64,000 bases of DNA from Paragorgia papillata. Taxonomy: Eukaryota > Cnidaria > Anthozoa > Scleralcyonacea > Coralliidae. Of the stretch, positions 1 through 10,499 are shown piece by piece. A program made the position numbers and the translations under genes. The stretch is from positions 186,001 through 250,000 of the forward strand of contig JAWNZC010000409.1 in assembly GCA_035771165.1 (NCBI GenBank). The letters are read 5' to 3'. Under the pieces are notes generated by a model that was not told the origin of the DNA, did no database searches, and saw only the letters and a program-made list of their open reading frames with translations. How positions within the stretch are numbered: position 1 is the first letter of the stretch; the number at the start of each line of letters is the position of its first letter.

Positions 1-733
1 CTATGCTGGCATTTTTGTCCATCTTTTGAACTGCAAACACAATATTATGACGGTGGGGATTGTCAATTACCTCATATGGGCAATCAAGTTCCAAGAGTTC
101 AAAAATTTGGTGCTTGGTTTTCTTTGTAGCTGTTGCGGTAAGAGCGATAAATGGAGTACCATCTTTTACTATGGATTTCAGCTCATTCAAGCGGCTATAC
201 GCATTGCGGAAAGCAGCCTGTTTTTGATTATTAGATGAAAGCCCCCATTGCGTAACACAATGCACCTCATCCACTGCTATCCCCATAAGTCGTTCTTGAT
301 AGTGCTTATTCTCAAACAAGGACCGCCATCTGTTAATGGACACGCTCGATTCAGGTGACATAAAAACATAAGTGAACTCACCATTGTCAATTCCTTTCAT
401 AATTTTTTCGTCCTGTTCAGCACTAACATAGGCAGCTTTCAATCCTAAAGAATTTAACCGGTTCACTTGGTCTTGCATGAGAGCAACCAAAGGAGCGATT
501 ACTATTATGATCGCATCATTCTTCCATAAACTGCTTGAAACATTGCAACTGAACCATTTCTCAACCAAAGGAGCCATCTGAAACACCAACGATTTTCCAG
601 AGCCGGTCGGCGTATTGACAAAAACATCTCTTCCTTTCATAAAATTATAAAGAGCATTAAACTGACTTGGTTTCAAACTTTCAACGTTAAATTTTGGACA
701 AATATCGGTCAAACATCGCTTAAAACTATCCAT
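1..733 (-). CDS. RecQ-like DEAD/DEAH-box DNA helicase, N-terminal part (runs off window)
   Basis: The minus strand is open for 244 codons from an ATG at 733 to the window edge, so the C-terminal half is missing. Helicase motifs appear in order. A motif-0-like stretch KPSQFNAL is at residues 21-28 and Walker A TPTGSGKS at 41-48. Motif Ia VIAPLVALMQDQV is at 78-90, Walker B DEVHC at 155-159 followed by TQWG, and motif III ALTATAT at 197-203. The VHC-TQWG stretch resembles the aromatic-rich loop that couples ATP hydrolysis to unwinding in RecQ enzymes. The reaction expected from the family is ATP-driven 3'-5' DNA unwinding in the nucleus. All visible catalytic residues are intact and there is no stop or frameshift. 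Two other RecQ fragments lie in this window (20119-20397 and 54286-54434), so this may be one member of a multicopy, possibly transposon-associated family rather than a conserved host RecQ. Family call is strong; functionality is uncertain. Confidence 0.85.
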   Translation of the reverse strand, partial: MDSFKRCLTDICPKFNVESLKPSQFNALYNFMKGRDVFVNTPTGSGKSLVFQMAPLVEKWFSCNVSSSLWKNDAIIIVIAPLVALMQDQVNRLNSLGLKAAYVSAEQDEKIMKGIDNGEFTYVFMSPESSVSINRWRSLFENKHYQERLMGIAVDEVHCVTQWGLSSNNQKQAAFRNAYSRLNELKSIVKDGTPFIALTATATKKTKHQIFELLELDCPYEVIDNPHRHNIVFAVQKMDKNASI

Positions 734-800
734 ATGCTAATTTTTATTAAATGAATACATCAGCCAATCAGTGGAGATGCCCAGATTCTGGGCACATTTT

Positions 801-935
801 TCCGGAGGGTTTTTAGGTTTAGGGTCACTGGGGGGTTGTGCTTAGGTTTAGGGTTTCCGGGGGTTTGTGGTTAGGTTTAGGGTTTCCGGGGGGTTGTGGT
901 TCGGGGTTGGGGTGTGGGGGTAGGGAATTAGTAAA
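801..935. repeat. Short minisatellite of about 30-bp GGTTTAGGGTTTCCGG units
   Basis: Three to four degenerate copies of a unit containing TTAGGTTTAGGGTTTCCGGG and ending in GTTGTGG. The same repeat, with the same start (TTTCCCGGAGGG-like) and end (GGAATTAGT), recurs at 27717-27845 inside a MITE. It resembles telomeric TTAGGG only superficially. Confidence 0.75.
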
Positions 936-2804
936 AAAAAATACACGCGTATGATGATATACATCATAGAACTGTGTTTGGTTGTATGTCATATATCATC
1001 ATACATAACGAGAGACTATGCTGGTTTTCGCAGGCTAACTTTGTACGTGTACTTTTTGTGACTACCGCTGACCTGTCAGCGGGAGCCACTATGTCGGCGT
1101 GATCTTGCTTGATTGAGTGCTTGTCTTGGACCTCATTTACGTCATACTCGCGCAGTCATCGCCAGATATTCGACACGATCGCTATATAGTCGAGAAGATC
1201 GCCATTGATCGCTAGGTATTCGGGAAGTACTCGAGTTGTTTTCGTGGCCTCGTGGGGAATAAACTAAAGTGAATCACAGTTTGATTTTTGAAAAGTGTTA
1301 CATGTAACATATTACTTTGCAAATCTTTTCTTCTTGGAGCGGTTTCTGTCATTGATCAGTTTATACAAGGTAAGAAATAGTTTCAAAACTGTGACGTTGT
1401 TTATCTTATATACTATATACAAAATCTATAAATACTTTGATCGGATCTCAAAGCCAGAAATATTCAGCTTATAAAGTTCGCTAGAAGTTGGGCCTTCAAC
1501 TGTGTCCTGTTTTAAAGCTCTTCTTTTATCGAAGAAATTGTCAATATTAATGATAAAATCGCTTTATGAATTTAAGTTTAATTTGGTTGAATTGTGTGTT
1601 GTGCTCACTGGTCAGTGACTCATCACTCATGTTTATACTGCATGTACATGTATATATCATACACTATTAAGAGTGAGAAATGTGTTTTAACCAACTTTGA
1701 GCTAGGTGTTTTGATATTAGATCAAACACAACTTTTGAGTGTTTCAAGATCAAACAAATCAGGAAATGAATCAGTTGTCAAATGAATTAGTATTTTAAGA
1801 TAAGTTTGAGGTCAAAGTTGGCTTAATCTATCCGTAGTTAATAGAAAATATACATGGTTTGGAAGCTCAACAAAAGTCATTGTTTTTTGTTTTTGTTCAG
1901 GTTTGGAAATTTTTGCACTTTCTCGGCTACTGAACATATTGTGTTTTCTGTATAATGAAGCAATTATCCAATAGCAACGTTTGGGTTCAATCACTCAACT
2001 GTACTGTTTAAATATTAATAAACCTAAAACAAAGGATTTGGCACCTTCATGTACCTTTCAACATGAATCGTAGCTTGATTGTTAACCGCTTTGAAGTTGC
2101 CAGGTTTCCAAACCATGTATATTTTAATTAACTATGATCTATCTTGGAAGTGTTTGATCACATATCAAACCTTTGTCTCGCTAATGATTTTCCTGTGTGT
2201 TTGGTTTATGAATTATTAATGAGTTTGAGAAGTATATATCACAGTGCCCTGTATTTACACTATATACATGTATATAAGAAATTTATGCGGAAAAAATATA
2301 TTGGCCGTTTTACAAAACCTTGACTTGGTGCTTTGTTTACTTGTTTTAGGTGTTGTTCAATATCTTGTATAATGAAATTAAGAAACCAAAGTTTGTGCAC
2401 ATCAGAGCTGCAACGGCGGTCTGACCACAGAATAGTAGATATACCAGAAGTCTGACTCTTGTGAAAGTACTAAAATATTCTATAATCTGGTGTCTAAGTG
2501 CCACCAATTGTATATTTTGATAAATTGTTGAAAAGCTATTGTGAAGTGTTGGGAAACTTAAAGCCTTGAATATGTTGAAAGTCTTGAAATGAAGAAATAT
2601 ATCTGTTGAAACTACAATATTGAGTATTGTCGTACTGTCTTATTTAAAATACTAGCAGAATCACAAAATGTTAGTGATGTGCATTACACTTGAATGCCAC
2701 TGACAGCATATTTATGGCAGGTAAAATGTTGTTTTGGAACATAATGTTGATATTTATCTGGGGTGATTAATTATTTGAAAGTTTTCATGGCGATAATGTA
2801 ATAT
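936..2804. other. Intergenic, no supported gene
   Basis: About 1.9 kb of AT-rich sequence with only short random reading frames. I see no splice-bounded exon, transposon terminus or RNA gene that I can defend. Confidence 0.5.
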
Positions 2805-2918
2805 AGCTTATTTTTGTGGAAACACCATGAAGAATATTTATTTGGTAAGCTTTTGGCCTGAGTCAACAGGCTGAAATGCTATAAATATTTTACGTGGTGT
2901 TTCCACAAAACTAATCTA
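2805..2918. repeat. Imperfect hairpin (foldback) repeat
   Basis: The left arm, beginning TAGCTTATTTTTGTGGAAAC, is answered by its inverted complement ending GTTTCCACAAAACTAATCTA. A central spacer of a few tens of bases separates them. It is consistent with a small foldback or MITE. Confidence 0.6.
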
Positions 2919-2949
2919 CATGTATATGATCTGGGGTGAGTTGTACAAA

Positions 2950-3166
2950 GATGAGATACCTTATCTAGTTGATAAGTTCTAGCTAAAGAACAGCACTAAT
3001 CATGCTTTGAACAATCTAATATAAAATTTTATCCACTGAATAGTTATGTACCTGATAGTGTTGTTCAGTGGATAAAAGTTAAATTGGGTTGTTCAAAGCA
3101 CCACTAGAGTGGTTTTCTAGCTAGGGTTTATCCACCAGATAAGCTATCCATGCTTCGTACAAAAAT
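2950..3166. repeat. Foldback element, about 215 bp
   Basis: The outer ends GTTGTACAAAGATGAGAT and the complement of the right end (TTGTACGAAGCATGGATAG) pair. An inner arm TTTATCCACTGAA pairs with TTCAGTGGATAAA. The target duplication could not be fixed. Confidence 0.5.
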
Positions 3167-3455
3167 CAGAATTTTACAAGTTTACTTCATGTAAAACTTG
3201 GGGGCATGTTTATGATGCGAATATATGCTGTTTTGGAAACAGCCAGTAAAGATGTATGTATAGTATGTGCCATGTTCAAATTAGCAATACATGTATAAAA
3301 TGATTTAAAATACTGAACTATCATTTTTTGTGTGTGTGTGTGTGTGTGTCTGTGTGCTTTTCACACATTTTCATGCATTGCTTCTTAAGTCTATATCTCT
3401 TTCTGTGCTTAACAACGGTAGTCACATGTACGCATTGCGTACCTATTTTTGTGTC

Positions 3456-3764
3456 TACTGCGCATGCGCAGTAGCACACTATGCTATGAGCTGTTGAGTT
3501 TGCTTGTATCAATACGTCACAAACGAACAGAACGCGACGAAAGTTCGCCGAAACTGGCCCAAAAGTTCACCATTTTGTTTTGCTCACGAAGGTGTCGAGG
3601 TCGTCAAACGTATTTTGTTCGTTTGCTCAAAACCATGCACGATAAAGTATTAATTCTTTTTTGTTTATCGGAGCCGTTGTGTTCGCACTAACCAAGAGTT
3701 CGGTCAGGCGACTCAGGCGCTATTTACGTGGAGATATATAGAAACGGAATCAAGCTTTTCCAAG
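3456..3764 (+). promoter_or_regulatory. Probable promoter with NRF1-type palindrome
   Basis: The 20-bp perfect palindrome CTACTGCGCATGCGCAGTAG occupies 3456-3475. It contains TGCGCATGCGCA, the known metazoan NRF1 consensus. Downstream the sequence is richer in CpG than its surroundings, with several CGAAC and GCGACG runs. It leads to an ATG with good context (CCAAGATGGCGG) at 3765 that is followed by a strong splice donor. The promoter assignment is an inference from these features together. Confidence 0.5.
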
Positions 3765-3787
3765 ATGGCGGCACGAACGAGGAGAAG
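3765..3787 (+). CDS. Probable first coding exon of an unidentified gene
   Basis: ATG GCG GCA CGA ACG AGG AGA AG is followed directly by GTGAGT, a consensus donor, giving MAARTRR plus a split codon. It sits just downstream of a CpG-rich NRF1-type promoter. The following sequence is intron-like and contains a LINE 3' end at 3944. Downstream exons were not found, so the product is unknown. The alternative is a chance ATG-donor pair. Confidence 0.4.
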
Positions 3788-3943
3788 GTGAGTCTGTTTA
3801 TTCGCTTTCAGAGTTTAATAATAAAAGATTTCACAACATTCATATAAAAAATATCAGCATGTAACAAAGTTATAAACATGCTATAGAAAATATACAAGCC
3901 AAAAACTTAAAGTAACGCAGATAGATATAAACGAATTTGTTGA

Positions 3944-4408
3944 CAAATTATTTACTGTTGTGAAGTTTGGAATGTGTTTGGTGAAACCCAGTCTACACGT
4001 TTACAAAACCTTCACAACAGGGCTGCTCGTATTATAGCAGATTTACCCAATGAAGTAAGCCAAGAAACTGCTTTAAATGCATTAGGATGGGAACCACTAA
4101 AACAACAGAGGGAAAAGGCAAAAGCAAAAATCATGTTTAAGATATTAAACAATATGGGGCCAGAATGTCTGAACAAACTATTTACTTTCAGGCAAGACGT
4201 CTTAAGTCACAATCTTCGTGACAGTTCTTCTAAAGTGTGTTTGCCACAACCACGAACAAACAATATGAAAAAAAGTCTTATGTTTGATGGCGCCTCAATA
4301 TGGAATTCCCTATCATCAAACATAAGAGATAGTAAATCCTTTTCAAGCTTTAACGAAAAATTGCCACTTATGTTGACACAAACTAAGATTTTCTCTATAT
4401 CTATGTAA
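3944..4408 (+). pseudogene. LINE (CR1/L2-like) reverse transcriptase, C-terminal fragment
   Basis: The open frame reads YCCEVWNVFGETQ, then RLQNLHNRAARII, then ALGWEPLKQQREKAK, and a later FDGASIWNSLSSNIRD. This is the characteristic region C-terminal to the reverse transcriptase palm in CR1/L2/Jockey-group non-LTR retrotransposons (compare the known pattern W-x(5)-RLQ-LQNRAARII). A stop at 3941-3943 marks 5' truncation, the normal fate of LINE copies. The frame then ends naturally at a TAA. It lies in what may be the first intron of the gene starting at 3765. The element is non-functional because the polymerase core and endonuclease are missing. Confidence 0.8.
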
Positions 4409-4945
4409 ATACCAAAACTACCAATGTAATGTAGCTGAGTACTGTTCTGTTATTTTCGTTCTGTTTGTAAATAATGTAATTTTGCTTTTAACTTTGTTGT
4501 TTTTGCCTCTATATTTGTAATTCCTTACTATTATATATTACTGCTATAAACACTATCTCTTCTTTTGAGAAACAATTATGTGATTACCTATTTAATTATT
4601 ATATTTGAATATAGTTGAACATAGTCATAACATCAGAGCTAGCTGTTTAACAATGTTAATTGTTATGGTAAACTGTACTCTGTTGTAAATGAGGAGGTCT
4701 CTTAGCACAAACTTGGTTTTCGAGGTCTCCTCAAAAATTACTTCCTTCGAACATGTCCACAAACAATTTTTTAAACAATTCTTTTCAATTTACTTTAGAT
4801 ATCTAATTATTTGAACTTTAATTCTGTGAACGAGGTGACCTTTACACAAGCTTTAGCCTCTTGAGGTCTCCTCACCAACTTGTATTTTTCTTTATTTTGT
4901 AAATAGTTTGGTTTTGGCAAATAAACCATTTATTCAATTCGCCTC
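4409..4945 (+). mobile_element. Probable 3' untranslated tail of the LINE copy
   Basis: Non-coding sequence directly follows the LINE stop codon. It includes two copies of a GAGGTCTCCTC motif (near 4725 and 4872) and ends near an AATAAA at about 4920. The exact 3' boundary is not visible because no poly(A) or simple tail is evident. Confidence 0.4.
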
Positions 4946-6884
4946 TATTTTTGGCCACTGGTGTTCTGGGCATGCATGGGGGTCACAATTGTAACCAGGC
5001 CCCACCCTAGTTAGTAGAAGTTGGCAAAATTTGACTGTTTTTCCTCCGATTGGACCCCAAACAAATACCAAATGGCATCAAAATCCATCGAGGATAAAGG
5101 GGTCATGCAACAAAGGGTTAACTTAGAAAAACTAAACCTAAAAATCCTAAAAATACTCACCGGTAAATTGTCTTTTTGTGAAAAACATTTACATCACGAA
5201 TACAGTAAAAGATAGCAAACGGCCATTACCGAAGTCTTCGGAAGTGTTCTCGAATCAGGGATTTTCAGGGCTTTGATTGGTTCCGAAGATGTGACCCAAA
5301 GATTCTAGCTACGATGACTATGTTCCACTATGGTAAATACTAGTTTCCATCTGTCAAACTGACATGGCACCATTTTGTTATTTATTTTTTCTGCTTTTCA
5401 GGTTAAGGTTCGGGTTAGTGTTACTTTTATTGTTCATTAATTTCTTTGGTTGGGGAAAGGATTAGTATAATTGTCATTTCATGAAAAGATTTGTTGATAT
5501 AATGATGTCATGATGATATATGCAGTAGACACATGCACGCTAGCGCGTGCCTATTTTTAATTCACGCTTGGCACAAATGCCCTCGGAATCGCCGAAGGTC
5601 GCCATGCATTGCGCACAGCGGTTTTCCTCCAAAAAAGAAACAAAATGGCGGGGACTTGCAACTGAGTTACTGGTCGTAGTTCGATTGTGCAGTAAAGAAG
5701 TACGATAGTTGTACGGCACTACTTCGTGATCGCTCAGAAACTGTTCAGCTTACTCGGGTTGTAATTTTTTTACAAAATAGTTTCTGACTAGAAGGCCGTA
5801 TGGTGTATTTATAACAAATGTTCGAAGCCGAAATGTCAGATGACTCAGATCTGGTTCTCTACTCTAGTTAAATACACTTGTCAGTAGAAAAATACTGTGG
5901 ATTTTCGGTATTGTGCCATGCAATTATTTTGCTTTCACAATAACAACAATCTGCTTTAAGATTTATTCTTAATATTGACTGGTGAAGGATTTGTTTGACA
6001 GAGATTATCAGCAGTCCTGACAGTGAGTGACACACTTCTTAATTCAAAATAGAGAGTCATTGTGGGTCAAGAATATGGTACAGCATATACCTAGGCAAAT
6101 ATCAATGTAAAACATTTTTGTACTGCCTGTACAGTATACTGTAGTTGAAGTATTCTAAATATGTTTCTTTGGCACCCCCCTGAAAACATCAAAATTGTAG
6201 AAGAAAACAATTAAAACTTAGCTTCACTGCCTTTTAAATTCAAGAATGGTGTATCATGGTAATAGCTGCAAATCATTATTATTCTACCCTACTCTTTCCC
6301 TAAACTCAGCCATCCTCTATCAAACCAATCACCCCTCTCCCCCCTCTCCCCAAACCTACCCAGTCCCCACCCCCCACCCCACACACACACACACACTCTG
6401 CAAACTCTGCTTAAATTTTCAGTTTAATATATAAAACAAGACAGAGAAGAATTAGTATTTTCCATCTGATCACAGCATAGGTTTAAAAGCTGCTGTACTA
6501 CAAAATGAATACTGCAATAAATGTATACACATATATTCAGGACTCTATAAATCAGATAGTCCTAGTAACTGTAAGTAGATACAAGACCAGCCAGGTGGGT
6601 GACACTGAAAGAGATAAGGTCCCTTCATCTGGAACACAACTGTTCGACACTATAAACAGAAAAAGATAATATGCGATGTTTATAGATGTGCATATTCAGC
6701 AAATAAACACAGCTCTTTGATACAATTTATATTATCATAAGAGTAGACAATTGCATAATATAAATAGCTCTGTGTCAGTCTGTGTCAAAGACAAAGATTC
6801 ATGTACGAGCTCAATTGTAATTGAAATAGCTATAATATATAAAGAACAATTATTATGGGAGAATGAACTCGGGTGGAGAATAAC
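4946..6884. other. Intergenic, no supported gene
   Basis: Contains a C-rich pyrimidine stretch with a short (CA)n at about 6380-6396. An ATGGCGGGG near 5645 is closed by a stop after five codons. I see no convincing gene. Confidence 0.45.
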
Positions 6885-6987
6885 CAACCAACAGCTCCCA
6901 ACTTGACCTGTAGCTAGTAAACCGAAGGTTGTGGATTTGAATCCCAGCTGGGCCAAGTTGATTTTTCTCTACTTGTCCAGTATATGG

Positions 6988-6990
<3 letters not shown>
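6885..6990 (+). mobile_element. tRNA-derived SINE-like segment
   Basis: TAGCTAGTAAACCG resembles a polymerase III A box. About 20 bases further, GGTTGTGGATTTGAATCCCA carries a B-box-like GATTTGAATCC. The same layout (AAGGTTGTG...TTGAGTCCTG) recurs on the minus strand near 46430-46500. It does not fold as a full tRNA. It runs directly into a long (TA)n tract. Confidence 0.45.

Positions 6991-7070
<80 letters not shown>
6991..7070. repeat. (TA)n microsatellite
   Basis: About 40 uninterrupted TA units. It abuts the 3' end (in ribozyme sense) of the hammerhead at 7071-7131, as at the two other hammerhead loci. Confidence 0.95.
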
Positions 7071-7074
<4 letters not shown>

Positions 7075-7131
7075 CAATCTACAGACACGGTGTTTCGCTG
7101 TACAACAGTTCATCAGTGTAGCTTGGAACAA
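7071..7131 (-). ncRNA. Type I hammerhead ribozyme, copy 1
   Basis: Read on the minus strand, stem I strand CTACA is followed by the invariant CTGATGA and a stem II with loop TTGTA. Next come GAAA, a very short stem III (ACA/TGT), the cleavage triplet GTC, and TGTAG, which pairs with CTACA. An outer GTTC/GAAC pair extends stem I beyond an internal loop. The first stem II pair is an A-C mismatch here (G-C in copy 3), so this copy may be weaker. All core nucleotides are kept. Hammerheads of this type are known from Penelope-like retroelements and from animal retrozymes. Confidence 0.8.
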
Positions 7132-8230
7132 GATAGCCTAACTCACATTACTAAGCCTTTGAGTGGTTTAATAAAAGAAGCATGGTACAGGTTGTACATC
7201 AACAAATAAACAGCTCTGATACACTTTGAGTATGAGCTAGCTCTGTAACAGCTGCACAGCTAAAACAAGCATAATAAAGACTGCCATTTATATCATCGGC
7301 TAATATTGTATGTAAATATAACTCTGTGGCACAGTATAAATAAAGCAATAATACATGTACACAAGCTGTACTTGTGCGAGCAAAGAAACAAAAACATATA
7401 TATATATAAATATATATGTGACACTAAATTGAGATACTGTAAATGTAACCATGCAGTAATGTAAACACATCTGTAATACATGTTTAAGCGACATAATTTA
7501 TAAGCATAAGCTATGATTGAACAAACTGTGCTGTAACTTTATAGGGCTAAGATGAGAGGCATGGCATAATTGCAGGCACACAATAGTTTACTGTACTTTA
7601 TATATGTACATAAACATAACAAAACACAGCTCTGGCATTGTTTTACTGCAGATGGATGGACCAATTTATACATGGGCTGTCATTTGCATCTCTGTACGCT
7701 TCGAAATAACTAAATAAGTCCAACAAATCTATCTAACACGTTTCTTCATGTAAACAATTCATTGGCAATTGTACAGCAAAGACATATATTCTCTGCAGAA
7801 GCTCGCAATCTGCGTGCGATATCTCACAAATTTTAATACAATTCACTTCTTACCTGGTTATTTACTCCTTTCAATGGTCTTGACACAACTTGAATATCTT
7901 TAGTTTTCTTGTTTCTTCTATATTTTGTAATGATATGCAATTTCCAGGCGGTTTTACATCATATATCCCACCAACAAAACGAAGCACTTCTATCACAAAG
8001 ACATGCCTCGGCCGCGCGCGACGTCTCAAGAATATCGCTCCAAACAAATTAATAAGACCCAAAGTCGAAAAACAAAAAAGAAACGAGCTTAAGTTAACAC
8101 TTTGGCTTTCCGACAAGCACAAAATAAATACCAGATCGGTTAAGACTAAAAAGTTATTTGAAGCTTTAAATTGTTATATTTTAGCGTCCGGGCTCGAATT
8201 TCCAAATTTGCAAAAATTGTTCACGAAGAA
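7132..8230. other. Intergenic, no supported gene
   Basis: AT-rich, with a short TATATA run near 7395-7420. A 125-residue open frame crosses 7890-8267 but starts at a TTG, has low-complexity composition and no recognisable domain. I leave it uncalled. Confidence 0.4.
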
Positions 8231-8496
8231 TGGGTGGCGATTTTCCCCGGGCGTAGAGAGAGGCTGAGCCTGCAATGCTACAGCGGTCTAGCCCAAGAAT
8301 GTTGGTGTATACTAAATCGTGTTCGCTCAGGGGACACTATCGAGCTGCTCGAGGAACGTCGCATTTTCCGAGTTTTAAAGAGTTATAATTCAGTTTTTAC
8401 ATATTATACGTCAATCTCGAAATAACGTAATTAAATACACATGCGTAAAGCTCATACACATACACTCAAGTAATCACTCACAAATACTATGCTTAC

Positions 8497-8740
8497 CTTT
8501 CTGTGAATAGCGCTTATGATTCTTGCCCTTAATGTGCTTCTCAGCTCGAATAAATGAAGTAGAACTCAGAGAAAGAAATCTGTCTAGACAGTCATTTAGG
8601 CTTTCTTCGTTACCCTCGAATGTCGCGAAACAATAACAGCCTGCAAATCGAACATCATTGAAGTTGCTGTTAAGAAATTTCATTTCATTTTCTGCCACGG
8701 TGTTGCTCGCGGAAGGAATCGATGTTTCGCTTGCCGCCAT
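8497..8740 (-). CDS. Candidate first coding exon, unidentified protein
   Basis: The minus strand reads MAASETSIPSASN from an ATG at 8740 in good context and stays open for 81 codons. It ends at AAAG|GTAAGC, a consensus splice donor at 8496. The peptide is acidic, then turns basic near its end (RAEKHIKGKNHKRYSQK). No family is recognised and no second exon was found downstream on the minus strand. It faces another candidate exon at 8915 across 174 bp. It is present only in the left arm of the inverted duplication. Confidence 0.45.
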
Positions 8741-8914
8741 GTTTACCATATTTCCCGCCAGATTAATTTGAATATTCAATATTAGCACGACGCCTTCTGA
8801 AATGGTCGTGGCTAGATGGGATACTCGCAGTTGAGGTGACCGCGAGGTACTAGGTCCGAGTCAACTTCGGAACAATCATCGGGATTCGGATTTTTCTACT
8901 CGGATTTTTCAAAA
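8741..8914. promoter_or_regulatory. Candidate bidirectional promoter
   Basis: A 174-bp gap separates divergent ATGs with good contexts (8740 minus, 8915 plus). It contains a direct near-repeat ATTCGGATTTTTC / CTCGGATTTTTC and CpG-containing sequence. The right-hand 120 bp is duplicated in inverted orientation at 11068-11180. This is an inference from geometry. Confidence 0.35.
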
Positions 8915-8987
8915 TGGCGGCCACAATTTCAATCCAAGGAGTGACAAAACTCAACGAAGACAATAGACACCTCAATGAAGAACAAAG
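8915..8987 (+). CDS. Candidate first coding exon, duplicated in inverted orientation
   Basis: ATGGCGGCCACA opens MAATISIQGVTKLNEDN..., 24 codons plus one base. It ends CAAA|GTAAGA, a consensus donor. The same exon is repeated on the minus strand at 10995-11067 with the start, frame and donor preserved and only one residue changed (NRH to NRP). That retention suggests it is, or recently was, functional. No later exon or family was recognised. Confidence 0.5.
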
Positions 8988-9115
8988 TAAGAATTTGTAA
9001 GAATAATAAGATTTAAGACTAAGATTTAAAGTTTTTATTTTATTAAGAATCGTGGTGCAAATTTAGTAAAATGCTTGTAGTAGTCTAGACGAATTTTTAT
9101 GGCTCATAAAATGTT

Positions 9116-9160
<45 letters not shown>

Positions 9161-9162
<2 letters not shown>

Positions 9163-9350
9163 ACAAATAGATTACATTTTGCCGTTGTCTGTTCAGTTAT
9201 AAATGCACAGATGACGTCACAACGTGGTAAGAACAAAAAAGTGGCCCACGAGACGCAGTCGAGTGGGTCACTGATGTTCTTACCACGTTGTGACGTCTTC
9301 TGTGCATCTATAACTGAACAGACAACAAAAAAATGGAATCTATTTGTTTT
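9161..9350. repeat. Near-perfect hairpin, about 190 bp
   Basis: AACAAATAGATTACATTTTG...CTGTTCAGTTATAAATGCAC pairs with its complement on the right (GTGCATCTATAACTGAACAG...AATCTATTTGTT). The central part repeats ACGTGGTAAGAAC in both orientations. This is a typical foldback or MITE structure inside the larger inverted duplication. Confidence 0.75.
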
Positions 9351-9516
9351 ATACAATAAAAATTTAAAAGGTTTTTATCGAAACTCTTGCCGGATTTTGG
9401 GGCATGAAGAAGGAAAAAAGCAAGTCAGCTGACGTGATCTGACGTGACCATGTGTCTGTCCTCTAATAGATCATGGCCAACAACCAATGAAAACACGCAT
9501 AGCAACCAGGGTATTG

Positions 9517-9549
<33 letters not shown>

Positions 9550-9553
<4 letters not shown>

Positions 9554-9657
9554 TGGCGTGGTGGCAGGGGGGGCAAGGCCCCCCAACTGGGGGTGCAGAA
9601 GGGGCACCAAAACCAATCTGCCCACCCCAGCCTGAAACTTGCCACCACACCACTGTA
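9550..9657. repeat. Foldback with CAGTGGCGTGGTGGCA ends
   Basis: CAGTGGCGTGGTGGCA at the left pairs with TGCCACCACACCACTG at the right, about 108 bp, framed by TA runs on both sides. A related pair bounds 10503-10858. The spread of the CAGTGGCGT end at several sites suggests a mobile family. Confidence 0.65.
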
Positions 9658-9684
9658 TATATATATATGTGTATATATATATAT

Positions 9685-9745
9685 AGTTCAATCTACAGAC
9701 ACGGTGTTTCACTGTACAACAGCTCATCAGTGTAGCTTGGAACAA
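9685..9745 (-). ncRNA. Type I hammerhead ribozyme, copy 2
   Basis: Same layout as the copy at 7071 on the minus strand: CTACA, CTGATGA, stem II GCTG/CAGT with loop TTGTA, GAAA, short stem III, GTC and TGTAG. The first stem II pair is G-U, which is tolerated. It is again followed directly, in ribozyme sense, by TA-rich microsatellite. Confidence 0.85.
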
Positions 9746-10010
9746 TCTGAATGAATTTCACCAATTACTTATACACATGCAATCATCGGTGACAACCGCA
9801 TGTGGGAAAGCATCGGTGAAATACATTCAGATAGCGTGAAGTGCACATGGGCCCAGAGTGCTCAAACTTCCACAAGGGTAGTGAGCGTTGCATTATCGCT
9901 AATAGGTACCCACGGCAACTTCACAGAGTGCTCAACAACACCGAAGTGAAGGTATATATATATATATATATACAGTGTGTATAAAAAAACAGGAACCCTT
10001 AGAAAATGAA

Positions 10011-10390
10011 TTAGTATTCTTTTCAAACAACCTATTTTTAAAAATTTTTTTTTTTAATTTGCCCAGGTGCAGGTGCAACTACAAAAGGACATGAGGTCCC
10101 ATACTAGACAACTAGTACACCTGCAGTAGTTTGAAAGCCCTAAACACTTCTCTGAAGCCACGGATGAGTAAAAAGCATGGTTTTATACACCTGGGAAATT
10201 AAGAAATAAATTAATCAGCACATAAGTTAAACAAGAAGAGAAAAAGCTTTTAAATACTTTCACCATGCATACACTTCAAGTTATCTTAATTTCCCGGCAG
10301 GTGTATTAGACCGTGTTTTTTATGCACCGTGGCTCAGAAGTGTTTAGGGCTTTCAAACTACTGCAATAGGTTGTTTGAAAAGAATACTAA
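10011..10390. repeat. Inverted-repeat element, about 380 bp
   Basis: TTAGTATTCTTTTCAAACAA at the left is matched by TTGTTTGAAAAGAATACTAA at the right. Internal stretches (AGTAGTTTGAAAGCCCTAAAC and its complement) also pair. It is non-coding and looks like a MITE. Target duplication not resolved. Confidence 0.7.
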
Positions 10391-10457
10391 TTGGATTTAA
10401 TGGTAATGTATAGGCCATTTAAGATTCATGCTCCTGTATTGTGATTAATTAATAAAG

Positions 10458-10496
<39 letters not shown>

Positions 10497-10499
10497 CAT

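Noticed and set aside
801..935. Interstitial telomere repeat
   Set aside because: The unit is about 30 bp with only one TTAGGG-like word per unit and a MITE context at the second locus.
6931..7209. Open frames of YIYIYI repeats on both strands
   Set aside because: Translations of (TA)n; also at 9114-9356, 9425-9745 and 15659-15943. No coding support.
7890..8267. 125-residue protein on the plus strand
   Set aside because: Starts at a TTG, overlaps the edge of the inverted duplication, and has no domain or splice signals.
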